Assembly (NCBI RefSeq): GCF_001274945.1
Contig: NZ_LILB01000008.1
Location: 1 to 64,000 of the forward strand
Direction: 5' to 3'
Source of the DNA: Viridibacillus arvi
GTDB lineage: Bacteria > Bacillota > Bacilli > Bacillales_A > Planococcaceae
Length of the DNA: 64,000 nt
In this document: positions 52,835 to 64,000 of the stretch, one piece after another
How positions within the stretch are numbered: the first letter of the stretch is position 1
Layout of the letters: each line of letters starts with the position of its first letter
Notes under the pieces: model-generated
Told to the model about the DNA's origin: nothing
The model's database searches: none
Seen by the model: only the letters and a program-made list of their open reading frames with translations
Position numbers and translations under genes: made by a program

Positions 52835-53770
52835 TTAGTTATTCGTGATAGCGCTTTTTTCTTCGCCAAGCAGTTGTTTTTGTTTCGCTGCGGCATTTAC
52901 TTGTTCATCGGCATGATAACTACTACGCACCAGTGGACCAGCTTCACAATGAGAGAATCCTTTACTCATCGCAATTTTACGCAGTTTACCGAATTCTAAT
53001 GGTGAATAATATTTTTTCACAGGTAAATGTTTTTTTGACGGTTGTAAATATTGACCTATCGTCATTATATCTACATTATTTGCGCGTAAATCGTCCATTA
53101 CTTCAATAATTTCTTCTTCTGTTTCTCCAAGTCCCACCATCAATGATGACTTTGTCGGAATCTCAGGTTGCATTTCTTTTGCACGGCGTAAAAACTCTAA
53201 TGAGCGATCGTATTTAGCACGAGCGCGAACTCTTGGTGTTAAGCGTTTAACTGTCTCGATATTATGGTTTAAAATATCAGGTTTCGTATCCATTAATATA
53301 CGTAAATTTTCTTCAATCCCACCCATATCTGAAGGTAATACCTCAATCGATGTGAATGGGTTTTTTCGACGAATTGCACGAACAGTTTCCGCAAAAACTT
53401 CTGCTCCTCCGTCTTTTAAGTCATCACGTGCTACTGCAGTTACAACGACATGCTTTAAGTTCATAATTTCAACTGAATCTGCTACGCGTTCTGGTTCTGC
53501 TGTATCTAATTCATTTGGAAGACCTGTTTTTACTGCACAGAAGCGACATGCGCGTGTACATACAGCTCCTAATATCATAAATGTCGCTGTACGTCTTTCA
53601 CCCCAGCATTCATGAATATTTGGGCATCTGGCTTCCTCACAAACTGTATGTAAGTTCTTTTCTCGCATCAGTTTCTTTAGGCCTTTATAGTCGTCGTTAG
53701 TATTTAGTTTAATTTTTAGCCAATCCGGTTTTCTTATATGTTCTTCTTTAGTTGGTTTACATGATGTCAT
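52835..53770 (-). CDS. lipA: Lipoyl synthase
   Basis: The 311-residue radical SAM enzyme has auxiliary-cluster motif [12 protein letters not shown] and SAM-cluster motif CTRACRFC. It inserts two sulfur atoms into octanoyl chains on lipoyl domains of 2-oxoacid dehydrogenases and GcvH. ATG at 53770 has GGGAG at 11 bases; the frame opens seven codons earlier at a double ATG without a site. Proximity to suf and NifU-like genes fits its need for Fe-S clusters. Confidence 0.94.
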   Translation of the reverse strand: MTSCKPTKEEHIRKPDWLKIKLNTNDDYKGLKKLMREKNLHTVCEEARCPNIHECWGERRTATFMILGAVCTRACRFCAVKTGLPNELDTAEPERVADSVEIMNLKHVVVTAVARDDLKDGGAEVFAETVRAIRRKNPFTSIEVLPSDMGGIEENLRILMDTKPDILNHNIETVKRLTPRVRARAKYDRSLEFLRRAKEMQPEIPTKSSLMVGLGETEEEIIEVMDDLRANNVDIMTIGQYLQPSKKHLPVKKYYSPLEFGKLRKIAMSKGFSHCEAGPLVRSSYHADEQVNAAAKQKQLLGEEKSAITNN

Positions 53771-53944
53771 TGAAGATTCGTCTCCCATCATAAGGCTTAT
53801 TTATATATTGTAGTACTTTTGTCAATGTAACATAATAAATAGTTTCAAACAACCTTCGATTACTAATATTGTCAAAATATTTTGCTATACCTGCATTACG
53901 TGAATATTAATTTAAATGAAATAAAAAGGGAAATTAAATACCTC

Positions 53945-54709
53945 TTATTGTATTTTTATTGGTACCTCAACTGATGGTTGCGTACCTCCACCTGTCGTAT
54001 AAATATTAGGAACTGTCCCTTTAAGCATACCAATAGCCACTGGAATTCTTTGCTCTACAGTGGTTGATTTACTCGCAAACGGAACGATGACTTGAACATT
54101 TACTGATAAGTGAATTTGAACTTTCACGAGTGCATTATTAATACCAAATTCCTGAATATCTGTTTCTACATTTGTATTTATTTTGCCTATAACATGAAAA
54201 CGAATAGGGATTTTAGGGCCTAAATTCCCTAACAATGGCAAATTAGTTGCCTGGCCAAGTGGAACAAAAAAGACAACTCCACCATCTTCTTGCATTGCAT
54301 TGGCATCATATTCAATATCATCGTATTTCGGCAATTTACTTAAATTCCCTGATTCAGCATCTTCAAGGTGTTCTTGTACTAGTGTATACGTTTCCGCCAT
54401 AACACGATTAATAATTTCTGAATTAAACTTTGTCATTTTAGTATCTTCGCCTGGTACTTCTTCTATTATATCATTGACATCAAGGACATTCGCAGTTCTA
54501 GAGTTTATAGCCTTACTAATAACTTCAGATGCTATTCTATTCGTTTGGGTTTCAGCATATCGCAAATATGTTGGCATCAGTCTTATATTCACTAAGTAAA
54601 ATAGGAGAACAATCATCACAAAAAAACTTATTATAAAAAGTGGTAATAATCGAGAGCGTTTTTGTCGTTTTTGCACTAACAATCTACGTCTATGTTTTGG
54701 TAAACGCAA
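53945..54709 (-). CDS. yunB: Sporulation protein YunB
   Basis: The 254-residue product has a very basic N-terminus, one membrane segment (about 22-44) and an extracytoplasmic domain with IPIRFHVIGKINTNVETDI and the Val/Ile-rich C-terminus typical of YunB. In B. subtilis it is made in the mother cell under SigE and helps endospore formation. This supports a spore-forming host. The SigE promoter was not identified by eye. It starts eight bases after a terminator. Confidence 0.88.
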   Translation of the reverse strand: MRLPKHRRRLLVQKRQKRSRLLPLFIISFFVMIVLLFYLVNIRLMPTYLRYAETQTNRIASEVISKAINSRTANVLDVNDIIEEVPGEDTKMTKFNSEIINRVMAETYTLVQEHLEDAESGNLSKLPKYDDIEYDANAMQEDGGVVFFVPLGQATNLPLLGNLGPKIPIRFHVIGKINTNVETDIQEFGINNALVKVQIHLSVNVQVIVPFASKSTTVEQRIPVAIGMLKGTVPNIYTTGGGTQPSVEVPIKIQ

Positions 54710-54716
54710 AAAAATT

Positions 54717-54746
54717 CCCCCTAATCATAGGCTATGACTAAGGGGG
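54717..54746 (-). terminator. Terminator of the HD-GYP gene
   Basis: CCCCCTTAGTCATAG pairs with CTATGATTAGGGGG around one base, followed on the minus strand by AATTTTTTT. It isolates yunB from the upstream gene. Confidence 0.85.
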
Positions 54747-54751
54747 ATTAT

Positions 54752-55855
54752 TTATTCATTATGTACGAGGTATTCCACCTCAACCTGATGGATGTAAGCA
54801 GCTGGTTCATCTTCCAAACAACATTCATATGTTGCTGGCAATATTTCACCATCCTCTTCAAAAATACGAATCCAAGGTTTATCTGTAGATTTATGATTTT
54901 GCTTTGAGACAATTCCTCGTCGACCATCAGATAGTAAAACGACAGTTCCATTCGGATATATGGCGATACATTTTTGAAATGCTTTTACAACCTTCTCATC
55001 GTATAAAGTACCGATACCTTGCTTAATTATTTCCATCCCATGCGATGGCAACATTTTCTTTCGATATACGCGATTAGAAGTCACTGCATCAAATACATCG
55101 GCAACAGCAATAATTTTAGCATATGGGTGAATTTCAAAATCAATCAACCCACGTGGATACCCGCTACCATCAAGTCTTTCATGATGTTGGAATGCACAAT
55201 GTGCTGATAATAAAGAAATAGTATGTAAGTTTCTTAATAAGTCAAAGCCATACTTTGCATGAAGTTTCATTGTATCGTATTCTTCATTTGTTAAGCGCCC
55301 AGGCTTATTTAAAATCTCAAGTGGGATTAGCATCTTACCAACATCATGTAACATGGCACCAATCCCAATTTGGCGTATTTCATCTGATGTATATTTCATC
55401 TCTCTAGCAATCGCAATAGAATAGATTGCCACTTGCAATGAGTGTTGATAGATATATTCATCATATATAAATGCATCACTCAAAACTGTAATCATTTCTT
55501 CACTATTTACAATACTTTCAAGTAACTGCTCTATAATACATCCAAAATGTTTGGACTGTTGATCTAAACAATAGGTTAAATCTGCATTTTTTTGGTTTTT
55601 TAACATTTTGAAGGATTCTGTAATTTTATCAACAGCTTTTCTTCTTATGTGTAAAGGCACAGCTTCAACTATATTAATATCATGAGAAATTTCATCGTTA
55701 ATATATACATATTGAACATTTAATTGTAAAAGTCGGCCGGCTATTTGATTTGATGCTACGACCCCTTCATGTAGTAAAGGTCTTCCAGCCTCATTCCAAA
55801 TTGTTCTGCCGATCACCATTCCAGGTTGCAACACTTTAGTTGAAATCAGCCTCAT
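54752..55855 (-). CDS. HD-GYP domain phosphohydrolase
   Basis: The 367-residue product has an N-terminal DUF3391-like region (about 1-110) and an HD-GYP domain (about 120-310) with IGAMLHDVGKMLIPLEI, HHERLDGSGYPRGL and a later DVFDAVTSNR. HD-GYP proteins hydrolyse cyclic di-GMP or related dinucleotides. The canonical HD and GYP residues are present, so activity is likely. It is cytoplasmic with no membrane segment, a single gene. Confidence 0.9.
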   Translation of the reverse strand: MRLISTKVLQPGMVIGRTIWNEAGRPLLHEGVVASNQIAGRLLQLNVQYVYINDEISHDINIVEAVPLHIRRKAVDKITESFKMLKNQKNADLTYCLDQQSKHFGCIIEQLLESIVNSEEMITVLSDAFIYDEYIYQHSLQVAIYSIAIAREMKYTSDEIRQIGIGAMLHDVGKMLIPLEILNKPGRLTNEEYDTMKLHAKYGFDLLRNLHTISLLSAHCAFQHHERLDGSGYPRGLIDFEIHPYAKIIAVADVFDAVTSNRVYRKKMLPSHGMEIIKQGIGTLYDEKVVKAFQKCIAIYPNGTVVLLSDGRRGIVSKQNHKSTDKPWIRIFEEDGEILPATYECCLEDEPAAYIHQVEVEYLVHNE

Positions 55856-55912
55856 ACTATTTCCCCATTCATAAACATAATCTATTCTCTATATATTGAC
55901 TCATATAAAACT

Positions 55913-57301
55913 TTAATCAGGTCTTTCTGAATTTTCCCCTTTGAAAAATTCAAGTCCATACAGAATTAGAATATCACGTAAAAATTGAGGTAACAAGTAT
56001 GTTTTTGGTGTATTTTTGAAATCGGGAAAGAAATAACCAAAAGTATACATATCTAAAGTCACAAGCTTGTAACTTTTCTCCAGTTCCGCTATATGTCCCC
56101 CTATTACTAACTGCCCCATATCGTCCACTTCAAATTGATAGTTTAGCATCTTACCCATCACTACACCTCTAAACCCTAAGCCCTTCACTTCTCTTCTTGG
56201 CCAATCTACATTTTGTGCTTCTATATAAACTTCTTTTAAACGCTCACCTGTAAGCTCTATTACACAAGCGTTGATTGGGTGTGGTAGCATACTGTGTATA
56301 TCATTAGCTGTCACTCTGCCTTTTGGAAGCCCACTTAAGAAAATCCCTGCATTAAACAAAGCACAATCAGCATTTGAGAATTGTAATAACGCTTTGGCAA
56401 ATAGTCGTGATAGATTTGAATGATGGTACCACTCCTTATTATAATACCGGTCTGTATAAAATACAGGGACATCAAGTAGCTCACGCCCCCGTTGTTCAAG
56501 ACCTACTACTATCTCTTTCTCCTTGTCTACAGATGCAAGATCTATAGTTCTATGAAGCATCGTTTTTTTCTTCACAACTTTTTTTGTATCCGTATCAAAT
56601 AGTATTTCAGTATGCCCTACAAATAAACCGAATTTTCCTCCACCAGTTAACAGCACCTCATTCACTATTTTACCTTCATGCAAAATATGATGCGTATGGG
56701 CTCCGAAAATAACATCAATTTCAGGGCACAGTTCTGCTAATAAAGTATCGTCAGATAAACCTAGATGTGACATACAAACAAGCACATCCACTCGATCACG
56801 TAGTTCATCTACTTGTTTTTTCAATACTGCAAGTGGCTCTAATACTTGCCATTCAAGTTGCTCATAAAACATATAAAAAGGTGCTGTAGCTGCAATAATT
56901 CCTACTCTTACACCTGTTGTTGTGTTATAAATCTGATATGATTTTGCCCAATGAGGCAAGTCACCATCATTATTGTGCAAATTTGCTACTAAGACATCGA
57001 ATTTCGCATCTTTATATAACATATTCAATTCGCTATTCGATAATGTAATACCTTCATTATTACCAATCGTTACAGCATCATAATTTGCATCATTTAATAA
57101 TTCCACGTTCCCTTTACCCAACGTCGCCTCAGTATAAACATTCGAACGATCCATAAAGTCCCCTATATCAAGAACAAAGCAACTATCACCTGCATCTATA
57201 TGCCACTTCTTTCGTGTCATAAGAAATTCATGAGTTCGAGGCCAATGTTCAAAATGGCTATGGACATCATTTGTATGATAAAAATGGATTGTTTCTAGCA
57301 T
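55913..57301 (-). CDS. yunD: Metallophosphatase/5'-nucleotidase family protein YunD
   Basis: The 462-residue product has a calcineurin-like domain (NDVHSHFEHW, DIGDFMDRS, GNNEG, GAHTHH) and a C-terminal 5'-nucleotidase domain (about 280-445). There is no signal peptide, unlike secreted UshA-type enzymes, so it is probably cytoplasmic. It is adjacent to yunE and yunF on the same strand, matching the B. subtilis order. Substrate is unknown. Confidence 0.9.
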   Translation of the reverse strand: MLETIHFYHTNDVHSHFEHWPRTHEFLMTRKKWHIDAGDSCFVLDIGDFMDRSNVYTEATLGKGNVELLNDANYDAVTIGNNEGITLSNSELNMLYKDAKFDVLVANLHNNDGDLPHWAKSYQIYNTTTGVRVGIIAATAPFYMFYEQLEWQVLEPLAVLKKQVDELRDRVDVLVCMSHLGLSDDTLLAELCPEIDVIFGAHTHHILHEGKIVNEVLLTGGGKFGLFVGHTEILFDTDTKKVVKKKTMLHRTIDLASVDKEKEIVVGLEQRGRELLDVPVFYTDRYYNKEWYHHSNLSRLFAKALLQFSNADCALFNAGIFLSGLPKGRVTANDIHSMLPHPINACVIELTGERLKEVYIEAQNVDWPRREVKGLGFRGVVMGKMLNYQFEVDDMGQLVIGGHIAELEKSYKLVTLDMYTFGYFFPDFKNTPKTYLLPQFLRDILILYGLEFFKGENSERPD

Positions 57302-57319
57302 AATATCCCCTCTTTACAT

Positions 57320-58141
57320 TCAGATTAGTCCATCTATGATTGAACGAATTCCGAGAAGTAATAAAATTATTCGTAAAAAGAGCACTAATGTATCTGATTT
57401 AATACGCTTATTAAGTGCTGCTCCAAATTTCGCCCCTATATAAGCCCCTGGAATGACAGGAATCGTATACAACCAGGGAACGTTTCCTAAATAAATATGG
57501 CTAGCTGAGTTAACGATAGATGATAAAAACACCATGAACATGGATGTTGCCACAGCCACATGGGGAGGGAATAAAAATAATAATATCATTGCAGGAACAA
57601 TCATTGATCCTCCACCAATTCCAAATAACCCTGAAGCAAAGCCAATTGCAAAAGTTAATAACAATGCAAACCAAATAGGATAGCCATAAACAAAACTTTT
57701 ACCTTCTTGGTCGACAAAAGTTCGCTTCTGCCCATTTTCAACAAACCATTTAACTGGTTTCAATTTATCTTTCACAATTAAAATTGTCGCTAATATAATT
57801 AATAAAATACCAAAATATAAATTGAATGATGGCAAATCTAATCCTTTATTCGCCCAAGCACCAAAAATCGTCCCAGGTACACTCCCAGCAAAGAAAATTA
57901 CGCCACTTTTATAGTCAACTGTTTTCGATTTCATATAAGATAATGTAGATGCTAATCCAGTGAAAATCATCATAACTACAGATAGACCTACTACTTTTTG
58001 TGGTGTTATATCCGGGATTAAACCGAGTGTGAGCCCTACGAAAAGTGTTGCTGGTACTAATATCACACCCCCGCCTAAACCTACTAAAGCGCCAATTAAC
58101 CCTGAACATAACCCAATTACAGCAATTAAAATATATTCCAT
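57320..58141 (-). CDS. yunE: TauE/SafE family membrane transporter YunE
   Basis: The 273-residue product has about eight membrane segments and the two-fold repeat of TauE/SafE, each with a GxGGG motif (GALVGLGGGVILVPA and GLFGIGGGSMIVPAMIL). The family exports sulfite, sulfoacetate or similar organic anions; the substrate is unknown. Only two bases separate it from yunF upstream and 18 from yunD downstream, so the three form one operon. Confidence 0.9.
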   Translation of the reverse strand: MEYILIAVIGLCSGLIGALVGLGGGVILVPATLFVGLTLGLIPDITPQKVVGLSVVMMIFTGLASTLSYMKSKTVDYKSGVIFFAGSVPGTIFGAWANKGLDLPSFNLYFGILLIILATILIVKDKLKPVKWFVENGQKRTFVDQEGKSFVYGYPIWFALLLTFAIGFASGLFGIGGGSMIVPAMILLFLFPPHVAVATSMFMVFLSSIVNSASHIYLGNVPWLYTIPVIPGAYIGAKFGAALNKRIKSDTLVLFLRIILLLLGIRSIIDGLI

Positions 58142-58143
58142 TA

Positions 58144-58998
58144 CTATTCTCCTTCAAAAAAATCTAATTGTTTCGGAGATAATCCTTCATATTGTACGCC
58201 CAGCATTTTTTGTAGTTGTTTTGCATTTTTTGCCGCATCATTTCCTGAATTATTATTAAACAACACAAACACATCTTTTGCCTGCTGTTGTAACGCTACA
58301 ATATGTTTTTGTAATCCCTTTAATTCTTCTTCATTATAGTTATACAAGAAACGAATTTTACGCCATTCTTCATTATTTCCTGGATTGCGCCAACCATGCA
58401 CATTACGACCATGAATCCGAACAAGGACACGTTCATTTGTCGCTTTTGGTACTAGTGGAACTGAACCTTCTCCTGCCTGTGGCTCATCACAAACTGTATG
58501 TATTAGACCCTCTTGACGTAAGAAATTCAAAGTACCATCCATGAATTTTTCGCTATACCAAGTGCGATTTCGAAACTCAATCGCTACAGGAAAATTCTTT
58601 AATTGTTGCTTCACATAGCGAATATAAGTAACATTTTTTGTTTGACAGTCAAACCAAGGCGGAAACTGTACTAAAATCATAGCAAGCTTTCCTGCTTGTT
58701 GAAAAGGTATAATCGCGTCTTTAAATGCCTCAAACATATCTTCCTTAGTTTCATAAGGATTATCCTGCCTCAAATGACCTGTCATGCCTTGATAAGCTTT
58801 TACAACAAACTGAAAATGATCCGGTACTTCTGCAATCCACTTTCTCACATTAGTTTCAGACGGAATAGAATAAAATGACGTATCTACTTCAACAACAGGA
58901 AAGTGTCCACTGTAATCAAATAACTTATCACGAGCTGTAGACAACGGACTATATAGATCTGGATGATCTCCCCATCCAGTTAAACCAATATGTATCAT
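58144..58998 (-). CDS. yunF: DUF72 family protein YunF
   Basis: The 284-residue product begins IHIGLTGWGDHPDLY and shows the DUF72 TIM-barrel-like motifs FPVVEVDTSFYSIPS, FPVAIEFRNRTWYS and VFVLFNNNSGNDAAKNA. Biochemical role is unknown. The ATG at 58998 follows GAGGGG; the open frame also starts five codons earlier at an ATG that overlaps this site. First gene of yunF-yunE-yunD. Confidence 0.9.
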   Translation of the reverse strand: MIHIGLTGWGDHPDLYSPLSTARDKLFDYSGHFPVVEVDTSFYSIPSETNVRKWIAEVPDHFQFVVKAYQGMTGHLRQDNPYETKEDMFEAFKDAIIPFQQAGKLAMILVQFPPWFDCQTKNVTYIRYVKQQLKNFPVAIEFRNRTWYSEKFMDGTLNFLRQEGLIHTVCDEPQAGEGSVPLVPKATNERVLVRIHGRNVHGWRNPGNNEEWRKIRFLYNYNEEELKGLQKHIVALQQQAKDVFVLFNNNSGNDAAKNAKQLQKMLGVQYEGLSPKQLDFFEGE

Positions 58999-59107
58999 CT
59001 CATATCCCCTCATTAACAGACGTTTAGTTTATGATAGCATAACATTCTACTGTGTTAGAACAGATTCACTCTTACCTTCTTGTGCAATAATCATTCTAAT
59101 TGTATGA

Positions 59108-59161
59108 AAAAAAGCTTCGGCATCAATTTGAAAATCCAAATTGAGTTACCGAAGCTTAAAA
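59108..59161 (-). terminator. Terminator of the suf operon
   Basis: AAGCTTCGG/CCGAAGCTT outer stem with an inner CAATTTG/CAAATTG stem, followed on the minus strand by TTTTTTTCATAC. It lies 12 bases after the sufB stop. Confidence 0.8.
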
Positions 59162-59172
59162 GTTAGCTCTGA

Positions 59173-60570
59173 TTAACCGATAGAGCCTTCCATTTCGAAC
59201 TTGATAAGTCTATTCATTTCTACTGCATATTCCATTGGAAGTTCCTTAGTGAACGGCTCAATGAAGCCCATTACGATCATTTCTGTAGCTTCTTGCTCAG
59301 AAACACCACGACTCATTAAGTAGAATAATTGCTCTTCAGATACTTTTGAAACTTTTGCTTCATGCTCTAAAGAGATTTGATCATTCATTACTTCGTTGTA
59401 TGGAATTGTATCAGAAGTCGATTCGTTATCCATGATTAATGTATCACATTCGATATTTGCACGAGCGTTGATTGCTTTTTTACCAAAACGTACAATACCG
59501 CGATATGTTACGTTACCACCATGTTTAGAAATAGATTTAGATACGATTGTAGAAGATGTGTTTGGTGCTAAGTGAATCATTTTCGCACCAGTATCTTGGT
59601 TTTGTCCGCGACCTGCAATGGCAATTGATAATGTCATACCACGAGCACCTTCACCTTTAAGGATACATGCTGGGTATTTCATTGTTAATTTAGAACCGAT
59701 GTTACCATCAATCCATTCCATTGTAGCATTAGCATCACATACCGCACGTTTCGTTACTAGGTTATAAACATTGTTAGCCCAGTTTTGAATCGTCGTATAA
59801 CGGCAATATGCGTCTTTTTTGATGATGATTTCTACAACAGCACTGTGTAGAGAGCTTGTTGTATAAACTGGAGCTGTACATCCTTCAACATAGTGTACAC
59901 TTGCACCTTCATCAACAATAATCAATGTACGTTCGAATTGACCCATGTTTTCAGAGTTAATACGGAAGTACGCTTGTAGAGGTGTTTCAAGTTTCACACC
60001 TTTTGGTACATAGATGAACGAACCACCAGACCATACTGCTGAGTTTAATGCAGAGAATTTGTTGTCTTGTGGTGGAATTGTTTTACCGAAGTACTCTCTG
60101 AAAAGTTCTTCGTTTTCTCGAAGTGCTGAGTCTGTGTCTTTAAACACAACGCCCATGTCTTCAAGTTCTTCCTTCATGTTATGGTAAACAACTTCAGATT
60201 CATATTGTGCAGAAACACCTGCAAGGTATTTTTGTTCTGCTTCAGGAATACCAAGCTTATCAAATGTTTCTTTGATTTCAGCTGGTACTTCATCCCAAGA
60301 TTTTTGAGTTGCTTCTGAAGGTTTTACATAATACGTAATCTCATCGAAGTTTAACTCAGAAAGATCGCCACCCCATTGAGGCATTGGTTTTTCATAGAAA
60401 ATCTCAAGTGATTTTAGACGGAAATCTAACATCCATTGAGGCTCGTTTTTCATTTTAGAAATTTCTTTAACGATATCAGCAGTTAATCCACGTTTTGAAC
60501 GGAAAATAGATACGTCCTTGTCATGGAATCCATACTTGTAATCGCCAATTTCAGGCATTTTTTTAGCCAT
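59173..60570 (-). CDS. sufB: Fe-S cluster assembly protein SufB
   Basis: The 465-residue SufB/SufD-family protein has the SufBD beta-helix core and the SufB-specific start ([14 protein letters not shown]). It shows C-terminal [15 protein letters not shown] with conserved Glu residues, and includes cysteines such as ECDTLIMDN used for cluster building. It forms the scaffold with SufC and SufD. GGAGGAG lies before the ATG. Last gene of sufCDSUB. Confidence 0.96.
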   Translation of the reverse strand: MAKKMPEIGDYKYGFHDKDVSIFRSKRGLTADIVKEISKMKNEPQWMLDFRLKSLEIFYEKPMPQWGGDLSELNFDEITYYVKPSEATQKSWDEVPAEIKETFDKLGIPEAEQKYLAGVSAQYESEVVYHNMKEELEDMGVVFKDTDSALRENEELFREYFGKTIPPQDNKFSALNSAVWSGGSFIYVPKGVKLETPLQAYFRINSENMGQFERTLIIVDEGASVHYVEGCTAPVYTTSSLHSAVVEIIIKKDAYCRYTTIQNWANNVYNLVTKRAVCDANATMEWIDGNIGSKLTMKYPACILKGEGARGMTLSIAIAGRGQNQDTGAKMIHLAPNTSSTIVSKSISKHGGNVTYRGIVRFGKKAINARANIECDTLIMDNESTSDTIPYNEVMNDQISLEHEAKVSKVSEEQLFYLMSRGVSEQEATEMIVMGFIEPFTKELPMEYAVEMNRLIKFEMEGSIG

Positions 60571-60606
60571 CGTTTCTCCTCCGTTCAGAGTTCATTAATA
60601 AATTAT

Positions 60607-63576
<2,970 letters not shown>

Positions 63577-63593
63577 TCTGCTCGTCCCCCTTC

Positions 63594-64000
63594 TTATGCT
63601 TCTTGTTCAGCAGTTTCTTCGTCTTCAATGCCTAATTCTTGTTTAATCCAGTCATAACCTTCAGCTTCAAGTTTATGAGCTAATTCAGCTCCACCAGATT
63701 TTACAACTTTACCTTGCATCATAACGTGTACTTTATCTGGAGTGATGTAGTTAAGTAGACGTTGGTAGTGAGTGATCATTAAGCAGCCAAAGCCTTCGCC
63801 GCGCATTTCGTTGATTCCTTTAGAAACAACTTTTAATGCATCAATATCAAGACCAGAGTCAATTTCATCTAAAATAGCAAATTTAGGTTTGATCATCATT
63901 AATTGTAGAATTTCATTACGTTTTTTCTCACCGCCAGAGAAACCTTCGTTTAAGTAGCGTTGAGCCATATCTAAATCCATTTCAAGGAATTCCATTTTTT
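63594..64000 (-). CDS. sufC: SufC ATPase, partial (5' part beyond the window)
   Basis: The C-terminal half of an ABC-type ATPase with the signature [16 protein letters not shown], Walker [13 protein letters not shown] and the switch His in MITHYQ. About 135 of an expected 260 or so residues are visible. The Walker A part lies past the right edge; the frame is open to position 64000. SufC powers the SufBCD scaffold. Confidence 0.95.
   Translation of the reverse strand, partial: KMEFLEMDLDMAQRYLNEGFSGGEKKRNEILQLMMIKPKFAILDEIDSGLDIDALKVVSKGINEMRGEGFGCLMITHYQRLLNYITPDKVHVMMQGKVVKSGGAELAHKLEAEGYDWIKQELGIEDEETAEQEA

Overview
The window comes from a low-GC Gram-positive, spore-forming bacterium of the Bacillales. 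Gene content points to the Planococcaceae/Caryophanaceae side, such as Lysinibacillus, Solibacillus or Ureibacillus. Evidence: strong AGGAGG-type ribosome sites, TTG and GTG starts, a sporulation gene (yunB), a sufCDSUB operon, a seven-gene mrp antiporter operon, and gene clusters in the order known from the Bacillus subtilis yug, yui/yum, yut/yuz and yun regions. Genus is inference; no rRNA gene lies inside the window.

Layout. 1-280 holds the leader and tandem P1/P2 promoters of an rRNA operon that runs off the left edge on the minus strand. 1243-4044 encodes an MgtC-like protein, a cation diffusion facilitator, a metallophosphoesterase and a DUF378 membrane protein. 4110-9757 is the arginine/ornithine catabolic set (gudB, rocD, rocA and a divergent RocR-like regulator whose AAA+ domain looks degenerate). 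9793-18233 holds an S1-domain stress protein, an ECF sigma/anti-sigma-like pair with its own ECF-type promoter, an NSS transporter, DUF1871, a PatB-type C-S lyase, a cyclophilin and an MFS exporter. 18385-26789 has a class A penicillin-binding protein, a YufK-like protein and mrpABCDEFG. 26835-31535 holds a GPN(Y/F) repeat protein, leucyl aminopeptidase, YuiD, YuiB, a Nudix hydrolase and a type II NADH dehydrogenase.

32055-46455 is a visibly AT-richer genomic island. It is inserted in the 3' end of the HesB/IscA-type gene (yutM-like, 46457-46819) by a tyrosine integrase encoded at its right end. A 118-bp direct repeat (31937-32054 and 46456-46573, two synonymous differences) marks the attachment duplication. 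The gene's probable original terminator is stranded about 14.5 kb away at 31884-31922. A degenerate third attachment-like site near 36258-36307, a repeated left-end sequence and two decayed integrases show that several elements accumulated at this locus. The cargo looks like defence: a two-gene PLD-like operon, a receiver-like protein, a DUF4062 protein, an Mrr-like nuclease fused to a STAND-type NTPase, an FRG-domain protein, and an unrecognised protein preceded by a 58-bp palindrome.

46964-52820 returns to the conserved backbone (DUF2225, NifU-like, YuzD, YutJ, YuzB, YutF, YutE, DUF3055, YutD). It is interrupted at 51733-52350 by an array of two interleaved, GC-richer repeat families whose copies differ by compensatory base changes, so they probably fold as structured RNA. 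52835-58998 holds lipA, yunB, an HD-GYP phosphodiesterase, yunD, yunE and yunF. 59173-64000 is sufB, sufU, sufS, sufD and the 3' part of sufC, which continues past the right edge. Iron-sulfur functions (yutM, NifU-like, lipA, suf) thus cluster in the right third.
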